10,799 nt of DNA from Psychrobacter sp. UBA5136 (GTDB taxonomy: Bacteria > Pseudomonadota > Gammaproteobacteria > Pseudomonadales > Moraxellaceae), in NCBI RefSeq assembly GCF_002414005.1, contig NZ_DHYG01000012.1, forward strand, positions 400 to 11,198, given 5' to 3'. The notes below the pieces were generated by a model. It did not search any database, was not told the origin of the DNA, and worked only from the letters and a program-made list of their open reading frames with translations. Within the stretch, counting starts at the first letter, position 1, and each line of letters starts with the position of its first letter. This document shows, piece after piece, positions 5,585 to 10,799 of this stretch. The position numbers and the translations under genes were made by a program.

Positions 5585-6796
5585 CTACCCCACCGTCACT
5601 TTTGCATAAGCCTTTTTACCCGCTTGGATAACCACCGTTTGTCCTGAAGTTAAGCTAAAGCCCGCGTCAACGACTTCGCCATCGACTTTTACCGCGCCAC
5701 GTTTGACCATGTCTTTGGCGGCTGAGTTGTTTTTAGCAAGTGCCGCTTGATTTAAGATTTGCGTGATAAATAGCGCGTCTTGTCCTTCCAAATCTAACGT
5801 TACTTCTGGCAAATCGACTGGCAATTCGCCATCAGCAAGCACGTTGCCCGCTGACTTGTGCGCATTAGCCGCCGCGTCGGCATCGTGGAAGCGCTCGATT
5901 AATTCTTCGGCAAGAATGCGTTTGATTTCTTGTGGATTGCGACCGTTTTCCATCTCGCTCATTAACGCTTCGACTTCTTCCATCGGCTTAAAGCTTAAGA
6001 ATTCAAAGTAGCGGCGGATTAAAGTATCTGGCATCGACAGCAGCTTTTGGTACATGGTGCCTGGCGCATCATAAATACCGACATAGTTGCCAAGAGATTT
6101 TGACATTTTATTGACGCCATCTAGCCCTTCTAGGATTGGCACCGTGATACAAACCTGCGGCTCTTGACCATAACGACCTTGTAAGGTACGTCCCATCAGG
6201 ATGTTAAAGGTTTGGTCAGTTCCGCCCAGCTCGACGTCGGCTTTTAGCGCGATAGAATCATAACCTTGTACCAATGGGTATAAAAACTCATGAATGGCAA
6301 TGGGCGTTTGCGCCGCGTAGCGTTTAGAGAAATCATCGCGCTCAAGCATACGTGAAACGGTCAACTGGCTTGACAACTGAATCATATCACCCGCTGACAT
6401 GTCTTTAAACCATTCAGAGTTAAAGACGATCTTAGTTTTTTCTTTATCCAAAATCTTAAAGACTTGTTCCGCATAAGTCTGCGCATTCACTTTGATTTGC
6501 TCATCGGTCAATGGCGGACGCGTGCTGTTTTTGCCAGATGGGTCACCAATCTTGGCGGTGTAATCGCCAATTAAGAAATAAATCTCATGACCCAAATCTT
6601 GAAAATGCTTGAGCTTGTTAATCAGCACTGTATGACCCAAATGCAAGTCGGGTGCGGTAGGATCAAAGCCTGCCTTGATACGTAACGGACGGTTTAGTTT
6701 TAGTTTGGCAACTAAATCTTCTTCGGATAAAATCTCTTGCGTACCGCGCTGAATCAAGGCAAGTTGTTCTTCTAGGGTGTAAGTTTGGGTGGTCAT
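5585..6796 (-). CDS. tyrS: Tyrosyl-tRNA synthetase
   Basis: Charges tRNA-Tyr with tyrosine in the cytoplasm. The 403 residues carry the class I signatures: HLGH at 52-55 (the HIGH motif) in FDPTAPDLHLGH, and KMSKS at 230-234. The tyrosine-binding pocket includes YPLVQGYDS (173-181) and the DVELGGTDQTFN block (187-198). A C-terminal S4-type RNA-binding domain covers about 342-402 (MVKRGAVKVDGEVV). The short linker and sequence fit the TyrZ-type bacterial enzyme found in Pseudomonas rather than E. coli TyrS. A ribosome site, GAGAG, stands six bases before the ATG. It is divergent from anmK, an arrangement I recall in Pseudomonas too. It is probably first in an operon with the acetyltransferase and DUF1653 genes. 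Confidence 0.98.
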   Translation of the reverse strand: MTTQTYTLEEQLALIQRGTQEILSEEDLVAKLKLNRPLRIKAGFDPTAPDLHLGHTVLINKLKHFQDLGHEIYFLIGDYTAKIGDPSGKNSTRPPLTDEQIKVNAQTYAEQVFKILDKEKTKIVFNSEWFKDMSAGDMIQLSSQLTVSRMLERDDFSKRYAAQTPIAIHEFLYPLVQGYDSIALKADVELGGTDQTFNILMGRTLQGRYGQEPQVCITVPILEGLDGVNKMSKSLGNYVGIYDAPGTMYQKLLSMPDTLIRRYFEFLSFKPMEEVEALMSEMENGRNPQEIKRILAEELIERFHDADAAANAHKSAGNVLADGELPVDLPEVTLDLEGQDALFITQILNQAALAKNNSAAKDMVKRGAVKVDGEVVDAGFSLTSGQTVVIQAGKKAYAKVTVG

Positions 6797-6915
6797 GATG
6801 CTCTCTTTATTGTCTTTATTAACAGGGTAAAGCGTTTGGGCTAATTAGAATCTCGTAGCCAGCAAAAGATGTTAGAATTTGAGGGATATACTAGCGTTTT
6901 TTAAGGTAAATTGCC

Positions 6916-8277
6916 ATGACCAAGCCTGCTCAGACTATGAATGATCCTGAAAACACCGAATTTTTAGTTCACTCACCTAGTTTCATAAATAATGACGACG
7001 ATGCAAACTACGCTTCCTTAACCGATGCGCTTGAGCAAACGGTATTTGAAAATTTCGATGACGGCTTATATATCGGCATGATGTCTGGCACCAGCTTAGA
7101 CGGTATGGACGCCGTACTTTGTCAATTTGGTAATGAAGAAGACAGGCAACAACCGCTGCAACTGTTAGCCACTTATAGCCAAGATTTCCCGCCGCGCCTG
7201 CGTGAGGTGTTATTGGCCTTGTGTCAGCCAAATGGTATCAATCATTTAACACCTACAATCGGTGAACCAAATAGCGAATTAGACTGGTTTGGCTGGGCAA
7301 GTAAAGCATACGCTGATTTTGCTAGCGAGGTGGTCAATAATTTATTGCAGCAGTCCAATACCGATAGTGAGTCGGTCCTAGCGATTGGCTGTCATGGGCA
7401 AACGGTGCGCCACCGTCCGCAAATGGGCTTTAGCTTGCAATTGGTTGATGCCAATATCATTGCTGAGCGTACCGGCATTAGTGTGGTCAGTGATTTTCGC
7501 CGCCGCGATATGGCCGTCGGTGGTCAAGGCGCGCCCTTGGTTCCTGCCTTTCATCAAGCTTTGTTTTCTACGCCTAATAGTACGCGGGTGTTATTAAACT
7601 TGGGCGGTATTGCCAATATCACTGTTTTGCCAGCCAATGCTAACCTTATTAACGCTAATCCTGCTAATGATACGTCTGGTAACGATAGTCCGGTTATTGG
7701 TTATGACACCGGCCCTGCCAATTTATTACTCGATGCGTGGACATCACTGCATACCAATAAAGATTATGATGCTGGCGGCGCGTGGGCGCAATCAGGACAA
7801 GTGGTTGAGCCACTACTTAATCAGCTGATTGAACATCCGTTTTTTGCGCGTACTTATCCAAAAAGCACGGGGCGGGAAGATTTTAACTTAGCATGGCTAC
7901 AAAATGAGCTACAAAAATTCGATCAAGCCTCTGCTCATATTCGTTATTCTTCAGCCGATGTGCAGGCAACATTGACCGAGCTGACCGCCATGAGCGCCAG
8001 TATGCAAATCAATACGTTTATTAATGCTCATGAAAAAAGCTCGGTCTATGTTTGCGGTGGCGGTGCCTTCAATGACTATCTAATGACGCGTTTGCAAGCG
8101 CATCTGCCTCATTGCACAGTAGAAACTACGGCAAGCTTAGGGCTGAATCCAGCTTGGGTCGAAGCCGTCGCCTTTGCGTGGCTGGCAAGGCAAACGCTAA
8201 TGGGTGAAACGGGTAACTTGCCTGCCGTCACGGGCGCAAGTAAAGGCGTGGTATTAGGGCAAGTTTGTTTTGCTTAA
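6916..8277 (+). CDS. anmK: Anhydro-N-acetylmuramic acid kinase
   Basis: Hydrolyses and phosphorylates 1,6-anhydro-N-acetylmuramic acid with ATP to give N-acetylmuramate 6-phosphate, a step of murein recycling. Family blocks run in order: YIGMMSGTSLDGMDAV (52-67, ATP-binding), GCHGQTVRH (158-166), SDFRRRDMAVGGQGAPLVPAFH (192-213, catalytic Asp region), NLGGIANI (228-235), GYDTGPANLLLDAW (262-275), STGREDFN (317-324), VCGGGAFN (379-386) and NPAWVEAVAFAWLA (411-424). At 453 residues it is about 80 longer than E. coli AnmK (369). The excess is a polar N-terminal extension of about 48 residues, an Asn-rich insert at 238-259, and smaller loops. AAGG at 6903-6906 is nine bases before the ATG. Confidence 0.97.
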   Translation: MTKPAQTMNDPENTEFLVHSPSFINNDDDANYASLTDALEQTVFENFDDGLYIGMMSGTSLDGMDAVLCQFGNEEDRQQPLQLLATYSQDFPPRLREVLLALCQPNGINHLTPTIGEPNSELDWFGWASKAYADFASEVVNNLLQQSNTDSESVLAIGCHGQTVRHRPQMGFSLQLVDANIIAERTGISVVSDFRRRDMAVGGQGAPLVPAFHQALFSTPNSTRVLLNLGGIANITVLPANANLINANPANDTSGNDSPVIGYDTGPANLLLDAWTSLHTNKDYDAGGAWAQSGQVVEPLLNQLIEHPFFARTYPKSTGREDFNLAWLQNELQKFDQASAHIRYSSADVQATLTELTAMSASMQINTFINAHEKSSVYVCGGGAFNDYLMTRLQAHLPHCTVETTASLGLNPAWVEAVAFAWLARQTLMGETGNLPAVTGASKGVVLGQVCFA

Positions 8278-8303
8278 TGATTGATTTATTAGTTAAATTT
8301 TAG

Positions 8304-8334
8304 TTTACAAACGTGCACTTATGTGTTTTATAAT
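8304..8334 (+). promoter_or_regulatory. Promoter of fabF
   Basis: A perfect TATAAT (8329-8334) is preceded by TTTACA (8304-8309, five of six matches) at a 19-base spacer, longer than the ideal 17. The upstream DNA (8280-8303) is very AT-rich. The leader to the fabF start would be about 43 bases. It implies that fabF is transcribed on its own rather than only from anmK. Confidence 0.6.
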
Positions 8335-8383
8335 GACGGTCAAAATACCTTCTTTTTAGGATCGCACGTACAGGATATATCGC

Positions 8384-9781
8384 ATGAGCCAGCACAGCAG
8401 TTTACCGACCGACTCACTGAACGAACCATCGCCGAATAATGCCGACACTCAGGCGCATAAGCCACGCGAACAAAGGCAGAAACCACCGCACTACGAGCGT
8501 CCTGACGATATGCGCGTGGTGGTGACGGGTATGGGCGCTATTACTCCGCTTGGTCTTGATGTCGAGAGCTCATGGACGCGCCTACTTAATGGCGAAAGTG
8601 GTATCGCGCCGATTACTCATTTTGATGCAACCGACTATCGCGCGCAAATTGCGGGCGTGGTAAAGGATTTTGACGCCAAGCAATATATGAATGCTAAAGA
8701 CGCGCGCCGCTATGATGAATTTATGCATTATGCGGTTGCTGCATCCGCCATGGCATTAAAAAATGCCGGCTTTATCGATGAAGTTAGCGCTGCCGATGCG
8801 CCTGTACAAGATGCCGAGCAAGAGCGCTTTGGCGTTATTTTGGGTTCAGGCATTGGCGGTATCCAAACCATTGAAAACAGCCGCGATACCCTACGTGACA
8901 AAGGCGCAAGCAGGGTCTCGCCTTTTATTATCCCAGGCTCCATCGTCAATATGGCGGCAGGTTTGGTCGCGATTAAGCACACCTTAAAAGGGCCAAACCT
9001 TGCGACATCGACCGCTTGTACCACCGCAACCCACGCTATCGGGCTTGCCGCGCGTTTGATTGCTTACGGTGATGCCGATGTCATGCTGGCGGGTGGCAGT
9101 GAAAAAGGCTCAAGCCCACTTGGTATGTCAGGTTTTGGAGCGATGCACGCCTTATCAACTCGTAATGACGAACCAACCAAAGCGTCGCGGCCGTTTGATA
9201 AAGACCGTGATGGCTTTGTGCTTGGTGATGGCGCTGGTGTCGTGGTACTTGAAAGCCTCGCCCATGCTAGCGCGCGCGGGGCAACGATACTTGCTGAGCT
9301 GGTTGGCTTTGGTATGAGTGATGATGCCAGCCACATTACCGCCCCACCAGAAGATGGTAGCGGCGCGGCGCGCGCCATGCGTAATGCCTTAAACGATGCC
9401 GGTATTGAGCCTGCCGTCGTTGGCTACGTCAACGCCCATGGTACCAGCACCCCTGCTGGCGATGTTGCCGAATCCATTGCCATTGAAACGGTATTTGCGC
9501 CCGTAAAAGACAGTATCTTGGTCAGCTCAACCAAGTCGATGACCGGTCACTTGCTTGGCGCCGCTGGTGGTATCGAAGCGATATTTACCGTCCTAGCCCT
9601 GCAGCATCAGCAAGTACCGCCAACCATTAACTTGGACAATGTCGAAGACAACTGTAATCTTGATTATGTGGCCAATCAATCGCGTAAAGTCGATAATCTG
9701 CAATATGCAGTCTCCAATAGCTTTGGCTTTGGTGGCACCAATGGCTCATTGATATTTGCCCGTTGGCCGGTTCAGCCCTAA
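8384..9781 (+). CDS. fabF: Beta-ketoacyl-ACP synthase II (FabF)
   Basis: Condenses malonyl-ACP with acyl-ACP in fatty-acid elongation; in E. coli FabF also elongates palmitoleate to cis-vaccenate at low temperature. The fold starts at VVVTGMGAITPLG (45-57). The active-site Cys is C212 in STACTTATHA, and the two catalytic His are H352 (NAHGTSTPAGD) and H389 (KSMTGHLLGAAG), with K384 nearby. NSFGFGGTN is at 445-453. The match to E. coli FabF (413 residues) is close along its whole length. A Pro- and Asn-rich, charged extension of about 42 residues precedes the core. AGGAT lies nine bases before the ATG at 8384; the ATG at 8510 would give the standard length but has only a weak site. The usual fab-acpP cluster is not beside it. 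Confidence 0.97.
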   Translation: MSQHSSLPTDSLNEPSPNNADTQAHKPREQRQKPPHYERPDDMRVVVTGMGAITPLGLDVESSWTRLLNGESGIAPITHFDATDYRAQIAGVVKDFDAKQYMNAKDARRYDEFMHYAVAASAMALKNAGFIDEVSAADAPVQDAEQERFGVILGSGIGGIQTIENSRDTLRDKGASRVSPFIIPGSIVNMAAGLVAIKHTLKGPNLATSTACTTATHAIGLAARLIAYGDADVMLAGGSEKGSSPLGMSGFGAMHALSTRNDEPTKASRPFDKDRDGFVLGDGAGVVVLESLAHASARGATILAELVGFGMSDDASHITAPPEDGSGAARAMRNALNDAGIEPAVVGYVNAHGTSTPAGDVAESIAIETVFAPVKDSILVSSTKSMTGHLLGAAGGIEAIFTVLALQHQQVPPTINLDNVEDNCNLDYVANQSRKVDNLQYAVSNSFGFGGTNGSLIFARWPVQP

Positions 9782-9865
9782 ACTAAAGAGAAGGTCAAAA
9801 CAGCGACAAAAAGCGCGTCTTCTAGCTGTTGTAACCTTGGTGTCAGATTGGCTACGTTTGACCAC

Positions 9866-9895
9866 TTGCAGCCCCTTATCGTACTTGCGTATGAT
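9866..9895 (+). promoter_or_regulatory. Possible promoter of the coiled-coil gene, inside the terminator
   Basis: TTGCAG (9866-9871), an 18-base spacer and TATGAT (9890-9895) would start transcription near 9902. Both spacer and -10 lie in the terminator hairpin of fabF. The -35 is poor (three matches). It is offered only because the next gene needs a start after the terminator and no better promoter is visible. Confidence 0.25.
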
Positions 9896-9909
9896 AAGGG
9901 GTAATTTTT
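9872..9909 (+). terminator. Rho-independent terminator of fabF
   Basis: A 13-pair stem (9872-9884 with 9889-9901, one G-U pair, CCCCTTATC against GATAAGGGG at the base) closes a 4-base loop and is followed by TAATTTTT (9902-9909). It stands 90 bases after the fabF stop and only about 20 bases before the next gene. Confidence 0.85.
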
Positions 9910-9930
9910 GCAACATTTATGGACGATACC

Positions 9931-10758
9931 ATGTCAAGCTACTCATTTTCCCATCAGTTTTATCAGCGCTGGACGTGTGCGCCAGACCCTATCCGCGCCT
10001 CTATCATCCAAGAGCTTACCGATATCTCCACCCTATTACAACACGACACGCCGTTTGAAACCTTTGTTTTTAGCACCCATGACTTAGATGCGCATCTTGA
10101 TGAACTTTATGAAAATCACGAAGCCGAACAAGCCATTGCCAAAGCCATCGCCGACAAACAAGCGCAGCAACAAGCGGCTGCCGAAAAACAACGTTTAGAA
10201 GAAGAACAGCGTTTAGAAAAAGAAAAAGAAAAAGAAAAACAGGCAAAAGCAGTAGATACTAAACGTAAAGAAGAAGAAAGATTAAAAGCAGCAGAAGCGG
10301 CGCAAAAACAGCAACAGCAACCTGAGCAGCTAGATACCGATAAAGACAACGGTGCGAGTGAAACAGAAAAATCAAATGCTGCTAGTCATGCTGAGGAAAA
10401 CCAAGCCGCTGAAAAATCAGATACTACAAACGCTAACATGGATAAAAAAGCCATTCACGAGCCATCCAATGCAGCAAATGGCGCAAACGATAACAATATC
10501 AAAACCGTTATCGATAAAGCCGTCTCAGACGCTGCCATTCATCTGTCTTTAAAGGATACTAAGCTTGGCGCGACGCATCCAGATTTGATCCGCGAGCTTG
10601 AGATGCATGTGGACGATTATCTAAGCGAGCAAATGATGCAAATTTCTGAGAATTTAAAATCTTGGTTGCGTGCCGAGTTGGCACAGCATTTAACCGAACC
10701 CGATATGACCCGTGCTGATGACCATAAAGAGAATACCGCTAAAAAAAATATTCATTAG
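9931..10758 (+). CDS. Coiled-coil protein of unknown function
   Basis: I do not recognise this protein (275 residues from the ATG at 9931; 279 from 9919). I prefer 9931 because GGA (9921-9923) stands seven bases before it, while 9919 has no site. Counting from 9919, residues 10-65 look like a small folded domain (FYQRWTCAPDPIRASIIQEL at 14-33). Residues 66-130 are Glu/Lys/Gln/Ala-rich and should form a long charged helix or coiled coil. Residues 131-190 are polar and likely disordered. Residues 195-260 look like a conserved helical domain (HPDLIRELEMHVDDYL at 220-235, then LKSWLRAELAQHL). There is no signal peptide or membrane segment, so it is probably cytoplasmic. The layout of two end domains joined by a flexible helical linker suggests a scaffold or adaptor, but that is inference. 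Confidence 0.85.
   Translation: MSSYSFSHQFYQRWTCAPDPIRASIIQELTDISTLLQHDTPFETFVFSTHDLDAHLDELYENHEAEQAIAKAIADKQAQQQAAAEKQRLEEEQRLEKEKEKEKQAKAVDTKRKEEERLKAAEAAQKQQQQPEQLDTDKDNGASETEKSNAASHAEENQAAEKSDTTNANMDKKAIHEPSNAANGANDNNIKTVIDKAVSDAAIHLSLKDTKLGATHPDLIRELEMHVDDYLSEQMMQISENLKSWLRAELAQHLTEPDMTRADDHKENTAKKNIH
10216..10239 (+). repeat. Hexanucleotide tandem repeat (GAAAAA)4
   Basis: Four exact GAAAAA units in the reading frame of the coiled-coil gene, each encoding Glu-Lys (residues 100-107 from the 9919 start). Gain or loss of a unit would keep the frame and only lengthen or shorten the charged helix by two residues. Confidence 0.9.
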
Positions 10759-10799
10759 TGATAAAAATTGCTCCATACCTATAGTCAATCCCACCTAAA
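10759..10799. other. Right-edge intergenic sequence
   Basis: Forty-one AT-rich bases after the last stop codon, with a second stop (TGA) at once following. No terminator hairpin is seen before the window ends. Confidence 0.5.

Noticed and set aside
6797..6915. Regulatory leader (such as a T-box) before tyrS
   Set aside because: The gap is only 119 bases and shared with divergent anmK. No T-box motif is seen, and such leaders are not expected in this group.
8728..9378. Open minus-strand frames opposite fabF
   Set aside because: They result from the codon use of fabF on the other strand; they show no family motifs and no start signals.
9799..9830. AACAGC and GCTGTT stem after fabF as a terminator
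   Set aside because: Six-base arms with a 20-base loop and no T-run; the strong hairpin at 9872-9909 is the better terminator.
10116..10349. Minus-strand frame very rich in Ser, Cys and Phe
   Set aside because: It is the antisense image of the Glu/Lys/Gln-rich coiled-coil segment; the composition is an artefact and there is no ribosome site.

Overview
The window looks like chromosomal DNA of a gammaproteobacterium of the family Moraxellaceae, most probably Psychrobacter. This rests on remembered resemblance of the proteins (a YdfG-type dehydrogenase, FabF, a divergent tyrS/anmK pair), on the moderate base composition and on ordinary sigma70-type signals; no search was run. Ten protein genes are supported. 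Most are core or housekeeping functions. I see no insertion sequence, prophage, CRISPR array, tRNA or rRNA body inside the window.

Left edge (1-334): no gene. Two tandem minus-strand promoters (-35 TTGACC / -10 TATAAT, and -35 TTGACT / -10 TATAAT, each with a 16-base spacer) point off the left edge. They look very much like the P1/P2 pair of a ribosomal RNA operon. Then comes a minus-strand gene for a uracil-DNA-glycosylase superfamily protein (335-1045) and a 400-base gap without a gene.

Uracil salvage and dehydrogenase (1447-2925): upp and ydfG on the plus strand, probably partly co-transcribed. They end at a strong terminator that lies inside the 3' end of the convergent next gene.

Unknown pair (2941-4641): a minus-strand gene of unknown function, whose C-terminal half recalls a degenerate ADP-ribosyltransferase fold, is divergent from an alpha/beta hydrolase. 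A 16-base palindrome sits in the short shared promoter region. A bidirectional terminator (4657-4684) closes the hydrolase on one side and the tyrS group on the other.

tyrS group (4721-6796, minus): tyrosyl-tRNA synthetase, a GNAT acetyltransferase and a DUF1653 protein that overlaps the acetyltransferase by 14 bases.

Right part (6916-10758, plus): anmK (recycling of anhydro-N-acetylmuramic acid from cell-wall turnover), fabF (fatty-acid elongation) with its own promoter and terminator, and a coiled-coil protein of unknown function containing a hexanucleotide repeat.

The most interesting items are the ART-like protein with its divergent palindrome, the twin rRNA-type promoters, and the coiled-coil gene after fabF. 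I found no clear multi-gene novel system.
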